A DNA stretch of 64,000 nucleotides, taken from positions 62,001 to 126,000 of the forward strand of contig CAVYZS010000009.1 in NCBI GenBank assembly GCA_963773085.1. The letters are read 5' to 3'. The first letter of the stretch is position 1, and every line of letters begins with the position of its first letter. This document shows, piece by piece, positions 1-8,124 of the stretch. A program made the position numbers and the translations under genes. This stretch comes from JAENVT01 sp963773085 (lineage in GTDB: Bacteria; Actinomycetota; Acidimicrobiia; Acidimicrobiales; Ilumatobacteraceae). Below the pieces are notes generated by a model. It was not told the origin of the DNA, ran no database searches, and saw nothing but the letters and a program-made list of their open reading frames with translations.

Positions 1-8
1 CCCAGCCG

Positions 9-30
9 ATGCACAGAGGATGCACAGAGG
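9..30. repeat. Tandem 11-bp direct repeat
   Basis: Two exact copies of ATGCACAGAGG lie side by side about 40 bases before the ftsH promoter. The function is unknown; it could be chance or a binding site. Confidence 0.4.
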
Positions 31-65
31 ATGCGCCCGCGTCACCCAATTGCATCGATCACCCG

Positions 66-71
66 TAGCAT
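66..71 (+). promoter_or_regulatory. -10 element of ftsH (leaderless type)
   Basis: TAGCAT ends six bases before the ATG at 78. The same TANNNT hexamer at 6-10 bases recurs before many genes here, which points to a leaderless transcript and favours ATG 78 over ATG 72. Confidence 0.5.
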
Positions 72-77
72 ATGGCC

Positions 78-2090
78 ATGAGCAATCTGCCTCCCCCGCC
101 TCCCCCGCCGCCGCAAGGCCGCTCGGGTGGTCGTGGCCAGCAGAACGATCAGCAGCCTCCCGAGCGCGGCCGACGCCCGCTCGGTGGCGGATGGCCGCGC
201 TGGGTGATCCCCGTATTGTTCGCTGTGCTGATGCTGTCGTTCGCCCTGCCACGAGTGTGGCCGGCGACGCGCAGCGACAGGAAGCCGTTCAGCGACTTCT
301 GGTCGTTGGTCGAAGACGGCCAGGTCAAGAGCGTCGAGGTCAACAATCAGACCGACAGCATCAGCGGTGTGCTGACCAACGGCGAGAAGTTCACCAGCAC
401 CGCGCCGAACAACTTCCCCAACGACGCCCAGAGCGCCGAACTTCAAGACAAGAACGTCGTGTTCGTGGCCAAGACGCCTAGCTCCAACTGGCTGCTCAGT
501 TGGGCAAGCCTGCTGCTGCCGCTGGTGCTGTTGATCGGGTTCTTCATGTGGATGCAACGGCGCGCCGCCGGTCAGATGGGCAACGTCATGTCGATCGGGC
601 GAAGCCGGGCCAAGGCGTACACCACCGACAAGCCTTCGACGACGTTCGCCGACATCGCCGGCTACGAGGGCGTCAAGCAGGAGATCACCGAAGTCGTCGA
701 CTTCCTGCGCATGCCGGAGCGCTTCCGCGAGATCGGGGCACGCGTCCCGAAAGGCATCTTGCTGGTCGGTCCGCCCGGCACCGGTAAGACGCTTTTCGCC
801 CGCGCCGTAGCCGGCGAGGCAGGTGTCGGGTTCTTGTCGGTCACGGGCAGCGACTTCATGGAGATGTTCGTCGGCGTCGGCGCAAGCCGCGTTCGCGACC
901 TCTTCCAGCAAGCCCGCAAGATGGGCCGAGCGATCATCTTCGTCGACGAGATCGACTCCATCGGCCGCAAGCGCGGCGCCGGCCTCGGCGGTGGTCACGA
1001 CGAGCGCGAGCAGACGCTCAACCAGATGCTCGCCGAGATGGACGGCTTCGAGACCTCCGAGGGCATCGTCATCCTCGCCGCCACGAATCGCCCCGACATC
1101 CTCGACCCGGCGCTGCTACGGCCCGGCCGATTCGACCGCACCATCGTCGTTCCGCTTCCCGAGAACGAGGAACGCCTCGCCATCTTGAAGGTGCACAGCC
1201 GCGACAAGCGCATGGGGCAAGACGTCGATCTCGAGGTCATGTCGAAAGCGACGCCGGGCATGAGCGGCGCCGATCTCGCCAACCTGGTCAACGAAGCGGC
1301 GCTGTTCGCCGTTCGCAGAGGCAGCAAGCAGATCGAGCGGATCGACTTCGAGAACGCCCGCGATCGTGTCGTGATGGGTGCCCGGCGCGAGAGCCTGGTG
1401 CTCAGCGCCGAGGAGAAGCGGGCGACCGCGATCCACGAGGGTGGCCATGCCATCTTGACGACGGTGCTGCCGCACGCCGACCCATTGCACAAGGTCACGA
1501 TCCTGCCCCGCGGGATGGCACTCGGTGTCACCTGGAGCCTTCCCGAAGAACGCCACACGTACTCCAAGGAGTATTTCGACGACGTCATCTGCCGCGCCAT
1601 GGGCGGCCGCGTTGCCGAGAAGATCGTCTTCGGCCATCTCAATTCGGGTGCCGCCAACGATCTCGAGCAGGCCACCATGATCGCTCGTCGCATGGTGCGC
1701 GAGTGGGGCATGAGCGACGCTGTCGGGCCGATGGCCTGGAGCGGCCACCAGCAGGTGTTCCTCGGCGAGGACCTGATGACACAGGGTCGCGAATACAGCG
1801 ACGACACGGCAAAGATGATCGACGAGGAAGTGTTCCGCATCCTTCACGAGCAAGAGGCACGGGCATTCGAGGTGCTGTCGAAGCATCGCCGAGCTCTCGA
1901 CCTGGTCGCCGAGGCGCTCCTCGAGCGCGAGACGATCGACGGCGGCGAAGTCGCCCGCATCGTGCACGAGAGCCTCGGCGAGAGCGTCAGTGACAGTCCG
2001 AGCGACAGTGAAGATTACGAGACTCCTCAACTGGACCTGGCCCCCGAGATCGCAACCGACGACGCCTCTGCCAGCGTCGACTTCACCTAG
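78..2090 (+). CDS. ftsH: ATP-dependent zinc metalloprotease FtsH
   Basis: Membrane-anchored AAA+ protease that unfolds and degrades membrane and short-lived cytosolic proteins as a hexamer. The order is: a polyproline cytosolic start, a TM helix near residues 42-60, a small extracytoplasmic domain, a second TM near 138-159, an AAA module with Walker A GPPGTGKT (about 231) and Walker B IIFVDEID, an SRH region, and the zinc motif HEGGH (about 453) with a distal Asp in a GAANDLEQAT segment (about 527). About 670 residues is normal for the family. The start is set at 78 by the TAGCAT -10 element six bases upstream. The run of eight prolines after residue 4 is unusual. It converges on the thioredoxin-like gene. 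Confidence 0.95.
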   Translation: MSNLPPPPPPPPQGRSGGRGQQNDQQPPERGRRPLGGGWPRWVIPVLFAVLMLSFALPRVWPATRSDRKPFSDFWSLVEDGQVKSVEVNNQTDSISGVLTNGEKFTSTAPNNFPNDAQSAELQDKNVVFVAKTPSSNWLLSWASLLLPLVLLIGFFMWMQRRAAGQMGNVMSIGRSRAKAYTTDKPSTTFADIAGYEGVKQEITEVVDFLRMPERFREIGARVPKGILLVGPPGTGKTLFARAVAGEAGVGFLSVTGSDFMEMFVGVGASRVRDLFQQARKMGRAIIFVDEIDSIGRKRGAGLGGGHDEREQTLNQMLAEMDGFETSEGIVILAATNRPDILDPALLRPGRFDRTIVVPLPENEERLAILKVHSRDKRMGQDVDLEVMSKATPGMSGADLANLVNEAALFAVRRGSKQIERIDFENARDRVVMGARRESLVLSAEEKRATAIHEGGHAILTTVLPHADPLHKVTILPRGMALGVTWSLPEERHTYSKEYFDDVICRAMGGRVAEKIVFGHLNSGAANDLEQATMIARRMVREWGMSDAVGPMAWSGHQQVFLGEDLMTQGREYSDDTAKMIDEEVFRILHEQEARAFEVLSKHRRALDLVAEALLERETIDGGEVARIVHESLGESVSDSPSDSEDYETPQLDLAPEIATDDASASVDFT

Positions 2091-2121
2091 ATCTCGGCCA
2101 CTCCTGCGGTCGGGTACCGCC

Positions 2122-2167
2122 CATCGAGTGTCTGCTGCACGGCGGGGGTGTCCGGAAACACTCGATG
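2122..2167. terminator. Inverted repeat between ftsH and the thioredoxin-like gene
   Basis: Perfect 10-bp arms CATCGAGTGT (2122-2131) and ACACTCGATG (2158-2167) enclose a 26-base GC-rich loop between convergent genes. There is no U tract. It probably works as a bidirectional terminator. Confidence 0.45.
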
Positions 2168-2171
2168 CACT

Positions 2172-2622
2172 TCAGCTGGAGCCGAGGTCGGGCTCGGGCG
2201 ACGACCCCGGATCACGCGCCTCGGCGACAGCAGCCCACAGGTCGGTCGCCGACATCGGCCCGACGAAGCTTGCCCTGACGACGCCGAGACGGTCGGCGAC
2301 GATCACGATCGGCACGGCATCGATGTGATACTTGCGGTGCAGCTCCGCTGCAGCCGGGTACTCGACATCGACCACGACGACCTGTGCGCACGCCAACACC
2401 TTGGCCTTACCCGCCACGTCGGCACATGCAGCACACGACGCCGAGGAGAAAACCACCACGAGCCACGGTGCGGCCGCCGCAGCGAAGTCGGCACGGTCGA
2501 CCTGGGCCGGGGCGGAGAACGCCGGCTGGGTGGGGGCGTCGACTGCCGCGCCTGCGCCGCAATACCACCCCGACGGCCAACGCCGCGGCGAGCACCGATG
2601 CGGCGAGGACGAACTGAGGCAC
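2172..2622 (-). CDS. Thioredoxin-like membrane-anchored protein (frameshifted)
   Basis: A small thioredoxin-fold protein. A GTG at 2622, seven bases after the DUF5719 stop codon begins, opens a frame coding one hydrophobic helix (VPQFVLAASVLAAALAVGVV) followed by arginines. The thioredoxin domain itself, with CxxC motif SCAACAD and a VPIVIVAD strand (the cis-Pro region), is in the next frame. That second frame has no usable start of its own. One extra base around 2535-2565 would explain the break. It forms an operon with the DUF5719 and GT2 genes, so it may act on secreted envelope proteins. The role is inferred from the fold only; the partner is unknown. Confidence 0.7.
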
Positions 2623-2626
2623 GGCG

Positions 2627-4066
2627 TCAGCCCGGCAGGGCGAACGAGCCTGACCGTCCGCGCAGGTCGGGGTCGCGGGGTAACAGCCGCTCGACGAAGA
2701 CCCGCTGCGTCGATTCGACCACCAGAGGATGCCCGAGCGCCGTTGGATCCGAGACATCGATGGTGATCACGCCGCCGGCCGGAAGGTCGATTGCCTCCAT
2801 GCCGGGAACCGGTACCTCTCCCCCGGTACCGAGCGTCTTCACCGTGACCGTTCCAGGAGAGCCCGTCGCATTCAAGACGACCAGCACATCGGGGACTGCC
2901 AGGTCGGTGCCGATCGCCATGCTCCAACGGGTCGAGGCGAACGCCGAAGGCGAGCCCATCACCACGGAGGTCGCTACCGTGTCGTCGGTCTGTCGGGTGA
3001 TCGCCCGCTCGACGATGATCGAGCCGACGGTCTCGGTGGAGAAGACTGCTCCGTGCCGTCCGGCCGGCACGCCGACATCATCGGCGATCAGGGAGACAAC
3101 TTTTCCAGCGGGGACGGTCAGCGGCTCAGGGTTAATGAAGCCGGCATTCGGATCGAGACCGAGAAACACAGCGTTGACGATCGCCTCGTTCGGCGAAGCG
3201 TTGTAGATGCTGTACCGCTCGATCACGTTGGGCGCGATCTCGCCATCCGCGAAGTAGAACTGATCGCCGAGGGAAGGTGCGCCCAGCGTCATGGTGAAGC
3301 CGGCCCGGCCGACCGATGCCAGGTATTCCTGGGCCCGCCCGACGACTACACGCCCACGAGTGCTCGAGACGGTGATTGCCAAGACCAGCTCTCGTTTGGC
3401 AAGCAGGTCCTGGTTGATCACGAGGATGGAGTTGGCCCTGACGAGCAGGCTCTGCAGAATGGCGGGCCGCCGACTCTCGGTGCTGGTCGCCTCGGCGATG
3501 CTGATGATCGCGTCGGACGGGAACGGGTTGGTGATCACCAGTTGTTCCTTGCTGCCCTCCACGGTGTAGCCATCGGCGAAGTACCAGGTCGATGACGTCG
3601 AGTTCGAGCACGGCGAGACGGCGCTCCCCGATGGACTGTCTGCACGCTGTTCGACGAATCCTCCACCGCCGTAGATCTCGACCATCGCCGAGACAAAGGT
3701 TCCCTGCGGTTGCAGTTGAGCGAGGTCGAACACCATGGTTCCACGAGCCGGTACGTCGAACGGAGCAGAGACGGCAGCGACACCGAGCGCGTCGGTGAAG
3801 ACGGTGATCTTGCCCGTCAGGGTGACCTCGCGGGGATTGGCAACGATCGCGATTCCGCCCAGTTGCGCCTCACCGATGGGAACCCCAGCGCAGAACCATG
3901 CCGAGGTGACGAAGTCGCCGGCCGGGACGAACGGCATGGTGGGGCTACCCAGTCGGGAGAACTGGGCGGGAACGCTGTGCACGGGCTTCGAGCTCTGCAG
4001 GACGACGACTCCGACGATCGACGCCAGAACCATTGCACAGACGACGAATCGGCGTACGGCGATCAT
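2627..4066 (-). CDS. DUF5719 family secreted protein
   Basis: A 479-residue protein with an N-terminal signal anchor (hydrophobic residues about 8-24), then beta-rich sequence with repeated blocks ending in motifs such as WYFADGYT and QFYFADGEI. This matches the actinobacterial DUF5719 family, which has no assigned biochemical function but is often found next to a large GT2 membrane glycosyltransferase, as here. Its start overlaps the stop of that GT2 by 4 bp (ATGA), so they are translationally coupled. It probably acts outside the membrane in assembling a surface glycan, which is inferred from context. Confidence 0.8.
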   Translation of the reverse strand: MIAVRRFVVCAMVLASIVGVVVLQSSKPVHSVPAQFSRLGSPTMPFVPAGDFVTSAWFCAGVPIGEAQLGGIAIVANPREVTLTGKITVFTDALGVAAVSAPFDVPARGTMVFDLAQLQPQGTFVSAMVEIYGGGGFVEQRADSPSGSAVSPCSNSTSSTWYFADGYTVEGSKEQLVITNPFPSDAIISIAEATSTESRRPAILQSLLVRANSILVINQDLLAKRELVLAITVSSTRGRVVVGRAQEYLASVGRAGFTMTLGAPSLGDQFYFADGEIAPNVIERYSIYNASPNEAIVNAVFLGLDPNAGFINPEPLTVPAGKVVSLIADDVGVPAGRHGAVFSTETVGSIIVERAITRQTDDTVATSVVMGSPSAFASTRWSMAIGTDLAVPDVLVVLNATGSPGTVTVKTLGTGGEVPVPGMEAIDLPAGGVITIDVSDPTALGHPLVVESTQRVFVERLLPRDPDLRGRSGSFALPG

Positions 4067-7000
4067 TCGACACCCGCCTCGTGCTGCCCGGCCTCACGGC
4101 CGTCGACCTCGACCGGTTCGGGTTCGGTCTGCCACGACAGGGTCGCCAGGTCCGATTCTGGGTCCGACTCTGGGTCCGACTCTGGGTCCGACTCTGGGGC
4201 CGGCTCCGGACCCGGCTGGTCGAGCGGTGCGATAGGGGCGTCGATCGACAGCAGCGGCGCCCCCGGCTCGACCACATCACGTCGCCGGCGGCGGTTCAGG
4301 AGTGTTGCTGTGTCGAACCTGCTGACGCCGAGAGCGAGTGTCAGCCACACCACCAGCTGGACGATGAGCAGGAATGCCCGCGACGTCGCTGTGTTGTAAC
4401 CCAAGGTGGCAGTGCCTTCCGATGCGACGTCATAACCCGTGGTTGCACCGAACGCCGGGCGCGGCACCAGCGACTGGTCACCCACCTTCAGCGACCAACG
4501 CTGGTCGACGGGGATCGCCACGGTCACGGTGCCAGGCACTGCGGCGAATTGCGCCGGCCCGTTGTCGGGGGCCCCGATGGCGACCGGCACCGCTGCCGAA
4601 CTGAGTTCGAGTTGGGCGATCGACTCGAGACCGGCCCGGCGCGTCTCGTCGGCAACTGTCCCGGTGAACTGGGCACGCGTCGGGATCCACGCCGTGTTCT
4701 CGTAGACGACGAAGTTGAGCGGTCGGGTCAACGGAACGGCGAAGTCGAGTTGGTCGTCGAGCGCGTCGACGAGGCCCGCCGGGACGGGCAACGGCTGCTC
4801 GACAGTGCTGGCAGCGCCATCGGCGATCGGAACGACCACGTAGCGAATCGCGTACGGGGCGAGCAGTCGACCACCGCGAAGGGTCGACTCCGCCGCCAGT
4901 TGCTTGACGATGTCGCCCACCTCGCTCTCGGTCTTGGACGGCCTGCCGGGCCACGTCTCGTACTGGGTCAACGGACCGTCGTCGGTGATCGCGTAACCGA
5001 TTCCGGGTTGCAGCGTCCAGGACGGAACCGGCATGACCCGCGGATCGCCGATCCAGAGGATGCGATAGTCACCGTCGGGCGGGTTGTCGGGAAACTGCCC
5101 GAGCACCGATGTCAGTGTCAACGTCGGCATCCGCCAGCGCCCGGAGCTGATCGCCGCTATCCCCGGCAACAGCCCGATCGCGACCGCAGCGGCTGTCAAC
5201 AGCCCAACCGGCTGACGCCACCCGAAGGATCCGGCCAACACGTCGTCCTGGAAGGCGGCGGCAAGGCACGCGGCCGACAGCGCCAGGCCAACGGCAACGG
5301 GTGCCAACAGGATGCCCGGTTCGGGAAGCCGAATCCGCATTCCCCGATCGTCGAGGACGGCGAGCCAACCGAAGACGATGACGAGGCCGGCTGCGCGAAT
5401 CGCCCACGTCAGACGCCAACTTCGGGCGACGAGCGGTGCGACCAGCACCGGCAGGAACAGGGCGATCGCCAAGATGCCGAACTGCCCGTTGCCCAATCCG
5501 AAGCGGGCCAGGCGAGCGACCCCGAGACCGTGGCTGCCGACCGAGCCTGCGGGTAGACCGTCGGCGACCGGCGACGGAACCCCGGCGATGAGATCCCACC
5601 CGTGAGGCCCGAACAACGACGAGGCCCATGGCAGATTGGCGATGAACCCGAGGACGGCGGCGGCGATGGCGACGGACACCATGATCAGTGACGAGCGCCA
5701 GGAACCTCCACCGATCAACGAGCTGCCAGCGAGCACGACGCCGATGGCCACGACGACGAACGCGAACGACGGAACGAATGCGAGCGTCACGGCGGTCAGC
5801 AGGGCCAACTGGCACAACATCCGCAGCCGGCTGCGTGCCGGAATGGACCTGTACCCGTCGGCCTGCATGTTGTCGGAGGTATCGAACGACTCGATGCCGG
5901 CACTACGACGGAGGAGGTGCACGACCCATGGAGCCGTGGCGTAACAGGCCAGCGCGCCCCATCGACCGACGGACAACAGTTGCGACGGGAGGGGCACAGC
6001 GGCATAGACGACCAACGCGGCGATGCGCGCCCTCGCCGTCGGGAACAGACTGGCGAGGCGCCAGATGCCGAGATACCCGACCAGCAACAGGCCGAGGACG
6101 CCGATCGTGCGCAACAGACCCATGTGGAACAACGTGAACACGCTCGACATCGCGGTCAACGCCACACCCGTCGGTACCGACGTGGTGGCGCCCAGCCCGT
6201 GCCCCCACCATCCCGAGCGGTAGTCGGTCAACATCGCTCTCGGACTGACCGGGAATCGCAGGAACTCACCGAACTCGGGTATGCCCCCGAGGATCTTGCG
6301 GCTACCGAACAAGGCGGCAGCGAGCACACAGATCCAGGCGAACATCGGCGCAGACCCGGCCGTCTGGCGCCATCGGCGCTCGATCGAGTTCTCACCCCGC
6401 GACGGCCGCATGTCACGGCTACGGAGGTATGCGGAAACGCGAGCGGAGCCGCGTAGCTGTAGCCCGGCGATCTCGCCATCAGGCACCAGTCGGAGTGTTC
6501 GCACCTCGCGGCGGCGGACGAGGATGCCGGGCAGCCGCGGGATCAGACCGACCATCGCCCGCAGCGAGGCCCACGCCTCGCGCGGTTTGCCCGAGAACAC
6601 GCCAACGACCAGTTCGGAGAGTGTGACGAAGAGCAGTTGAATGGACAGCAGGGGCAGTCGTCGTGCGCCACTCAGGGTCGCGACGGAGCGCATCCGGTGG
6701 CGCGCCTGCAGCAGCGCCGGACGGAGATCGGGGCGACGTTCCGACAACGCCTCACGATGCCTGGCCCGAGCCATGGGGACGACGACCACCCTGGCGCCGC
6801 CAAGGTGTGCTCGCCAGCACAGATCAACGTCGTCGCCGTAGAAGTCGATCGAGGCATCGAACCCGGCGATCGCTCTGAACAAGTCGGCGCGAACGAGGAG
6901 GCACGCCGACGGGAGGGCGAAGACATCACGCACCGCGTCGTGCTGCTCCTGGTCGACCTCGCTTTCCTCGACGAAGGAGTCGATCTCGCCGAAGCGGTCG

Positions 7001-7422
7001 ACACCGAGGCCGACGTGCTGCAGCACCCCCGGGTCGTCCCACGCGACCAGCTTCGGGCCGACGATCCCGGCGTTCGAGCGATACAGCTCCTCGACGAGCA
7101 GTCGGATCGCAGTCGGGTCCAACGCCACGTCGTCGTGCAAGAAGCAGAAGAACCCGTTCTCGCCTTCGACCAGACGGAGCACCTCGTTGGCGACGGCTCC
7201 GTAACCGGATGTCTTGCCAACGGCTCGTACGAAGGCATTCGGAACTCGTTGGCGAACACGATCCGGCACGTCGCCGGGCTCGCCGACGATCAGGAAGAGG
7301 CTCTTCAGATTGGCGTAGTCCTGATCCGCCAACCCGTCGAGCACCTCGTCGAACCAGTCCCCTGGTTCGAAGACCACCATCACGGCCACGACGGGCGGAG
7401 CGAGTTGACTGGCGGCGTCCAC
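4063..7422 (-). CDS. Large membrane GT2 family glycosyltransferase
   Basis: A 1119-residue protein. The N-terminal ~300 residues are a GT-A glycosyltransferase: VAVMVVFEPGDW start, HDDVALDP (DxD-type metal site), and later FYGDDVDLCWRA. Then comes a long polytopic membrane part with many hydrophobic helices (about residues 350-800), an extracytoplasmic beta-rich part, a last helix near 1040, and an acidic proline-rich tail with PESD repeats. This fits actinobacterial envelope glycan transferases that use a polyprenyl donor or acceptor. It starts at GTG 7422, with TAGCCT at 7437-7432 placed 9 bases upstream as a leaderless -10. It is first in an operon with DUF5719 and the thioredoxin-like gene. 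Confidence 0.85.
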   Translation of the reverse strand: MDAASQLAPPVVAVMVVFEPGDWFDEVLDGLADQDYANLKSLFLIVGEPGDVPDRVRQRVPNAFVRAVGKTSGYGAVANEVLRLVEGENGFFCFLHDDVALDPTAIRLLVEELYRSNAGIVGPKLVAWDDPGVLQHVGLGVDRFGEIDSFVEESEVDQEQHDAVRDVFALPSACLLVRADLFRAIAGFDASIDFYGDDVDLCWRAHLGGARVVVVPMARARHREALSERRPDLRPALLQARHRMRSVATLSGARRLPLLSIQLLFVTLSELVVGVFSGKPREAWASLRAMVGLIPRLPGILVRRREVRTLRLVPDGEIAGLQLRGSARVSAYLRSRDMRPSRGENSIERRWRQTAGSAPMFAWICVLAAALFGSRKILGGIPEFGEFLRFPVSPRAMLTDYRSGWWGHGLGATTSVPTGVALTAMSSVFTLFHMGLLRTIGVLGLLLVGYLGIWRLASLFPTARARIAALVVYAAVPLPSQLLSVGRWGALACYATAPWVVHLLRRSAGIESFDTSDNMQADGYRSIPARSRLRMLCQLALLTAVTLAFVPSFAFVVVAIGVVLAGSSLIGGGSWRSSLIMVSVAIAAAVLGFIANLPWASSLFGPHGWDLIAGVPSPVADGLPAGSVGSHGLGVARLARFGLGNGQFGILAIALFLPVLVAPLVARSWRLTWAIRAAGLVIVFGWLAVLDDRGMRIRLPEPGILLAPVAVGLALSAACLAAAFQDDVLAGSFGWRQPVGLLTAAAVAIGLLPGIAAISSGRWRMPTLTLTSVLGQFPDNPPDGDYRILWIGDPRVMPVPSWTLQPGIGYAITDDGPLTQYETWPGRPSKTESEVGDIVKQLAAESTLRGGRLLAPYAIRYVVVPIADGAASTVEQPLPVPAGLVDALDDQLDFAVPLTRPLNFVVYENTAWIPTRAQFTGTVADETRRAGLESIAQLELSSAAVPVAIGAPDNGPAQFAAVPGTVTVAIPVDQRWSLKVGDQSLVPRPAFGATTGYDVASEGTATLGYNTATSRAFLLIVQLVVWLTLALGVSRFDTATLLNRRRRRDVVEPGAPLLSIDAPIAPLDQPGPEPAPESDPESDPESDPESDLATLSWQTEPEPVEVDGREAGQHEAGVE
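4149..4196. repeat. 12-bp tandem repeat, four copies
   Basis: Four adjacent copies of GGTCCGACTCTG (the first has one change, GATT for GACT) encode PESD repeats in the tail of the GT2 protein on the minus strand. The unit is a multiple of three, so copy number can change without breaking the frame. Confidence 0.9.
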
Positions 7423-7431
7423 GAGGCGGCC

Positions 7432-7437
7432 AGGCTA
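7432..7437 (-). promoter_or_regulatory. -10 element of the GT2 operon (leaderless type)
   Basis: On the minus strand TAGCCT lies 9 bases before the GTG at 7422. No Shine-Dalgarno sequence is seen. Confidence 0.45.
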
Positions 7438-7452
7438 CTGGCAGGAACGGCC

Positions 7453-7468
7453 GGAGTGCAGGCACTCC
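7453..7468. repeat. Perfect short palindrome GGAGTGC-AG-GCACTCC
   Basis: Seven-base arms with a 2-base centre lie between the divergent GT2 and coiled-coil genes. The AGTGC/GCACT half-sites recur in the larger inverted repeat 25 bases downstream, so both may be contacts for one regulator. Confidence 0.5.
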
Positions 7469-7493
7469 ACCCTGGGTGGGATACCAGGATCAG

Positions 7494-7528
7494 TAGTGCT
7501 TGCAAAAGTTAGCACTATGCGGTATATT
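7494..7528 (+). promoter_or_regulatory. Strong sigma-70-type promoter with overlapping operator
   Basis: TTGCAA (7500-7505), a 17-bp spacer and TATATT (7523-7528) form one of the best promoters in the window. An inverted repeat, TAGTGCT (7494-7500) and AGCACTA (7511-7517) with 10 bases between, covers the -35 box and part of the spacer, as expected for a repressor site. TTAGCACT is identical to a half-site of the CIRCE operator, but the two arms are in the everted order. Confidence 0.65.
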
Positions 7529-7579
7529 GACTGCATACCCGGACTCTCATCCGAGAGCAACCCCAAAGGATCAGTCACC

Positions 7580-8071
7580 ATGTTCAAGCTCCCCGACTTC
7601 CCCTCCGTCAACTTCGAGGCCATCGATTTTCCGTCCTTCGACTTCTCCAAGCTCGACATCAATGCACTGCGCAACATCGACCTGTCGAAGTACGTCCCCA
7701 ACAACATCGACCTCAAGGCAATCGAACCCGGCACGTTTGCCGCCGCCCTTCGCGATGCCGCGTACATCACCGTCGGGCTCGGCGTTGTCGCCGTCGAGCA
7801 GATGCAAGCTCGCCGTCGCCAGCTCGTAGAGGCCATCGGTGAGCGCTTCGGTGCCAGCAAGAGCCAGGTCGAGATGCTGCTCAGTACGTTCGAAGGGCGT
7901 ATCACCCAGATGGATGAGCAGGTCGATGCCATCGAGGCGCAGATCGACACGTTGGTCGCCAAGATCGAAGGCGTCTTGCCGGAGCAGGCCGGCGTGCTGT
8001 TCGGTCAGGCCCGTGACCTCACCAAGGTCGCCCGCAAGCAGGTTCGCGGGCTCATCCGCACTGCCGCCTGA
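7580..8071 (+). CDS. Small coiled-coil protein, phasin/HBHA-like in character
   Basis: 163 residues. The N-terminal ~45 residues are short hydrophobic/acidic repeats (LPDF, IDFPSFDF, NIDLSKY). A short hydrophobic stretch (YITVGLGVVAVEQ, about 57-69) follows, then a long amphipathic helix about 70-150 with heptad spacing and a basic end (ARKQVRGLIR). The profile recalls phasins and the mycobacterial heparin-binding haemagglutinin, but I cannot assign a family. ATG 7580 is preceded by AAAGGA. The strong regulated promoter upstream suggests an abundant, inducible structural protein, perhaps one that coats storage granules or membranes. Confidence 0.7.
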   Translation: MFKLPDFPSVNFEAIDFPSFDFSKLDINALRNIDLSKYVPNNIDLKAIEPGTFAAALRDAAYITVGLGVVAVEQMQARRRQLVEAIGERFGASKSQVEMLLSTFEGRITQMDEQVDAIEAQIDTLVAKIEGVLPEQAGVLFGQARDLTKVARKQVRGLIRTAA

Positions 8072-8108
8072 TTCGACCGTCTGACCCCGTCGGAGGGGTT
8101 CGTGCCGC

Positions 8109-8114
8109 TAGCCT
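8109..8114 (+). promoter_or_regulatory. -10 element of the flippase gene (leaderless type)
   Basis: TAGCCT lies 10 bases before GTG 8125. No ribosome binding site is visible. Confidence 0.4.
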
Positions 8115-8124
8115 CGCAGGTCTG

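Noticed and set aside
42..998. Long minus-strand frames under ftsH and other GC-rich genes
   Set aside because: They are antisense shadows caused by high third-position GC. They lack start signals and contain no recognisable domains.
7494..7517. CIRCE (HrcA) heat-shock operator
   Set aside because: The half-site matches, but the two arms are in the everted order and the spacer is 10 bases instead of 9. I keep it only as an unassigned operator.
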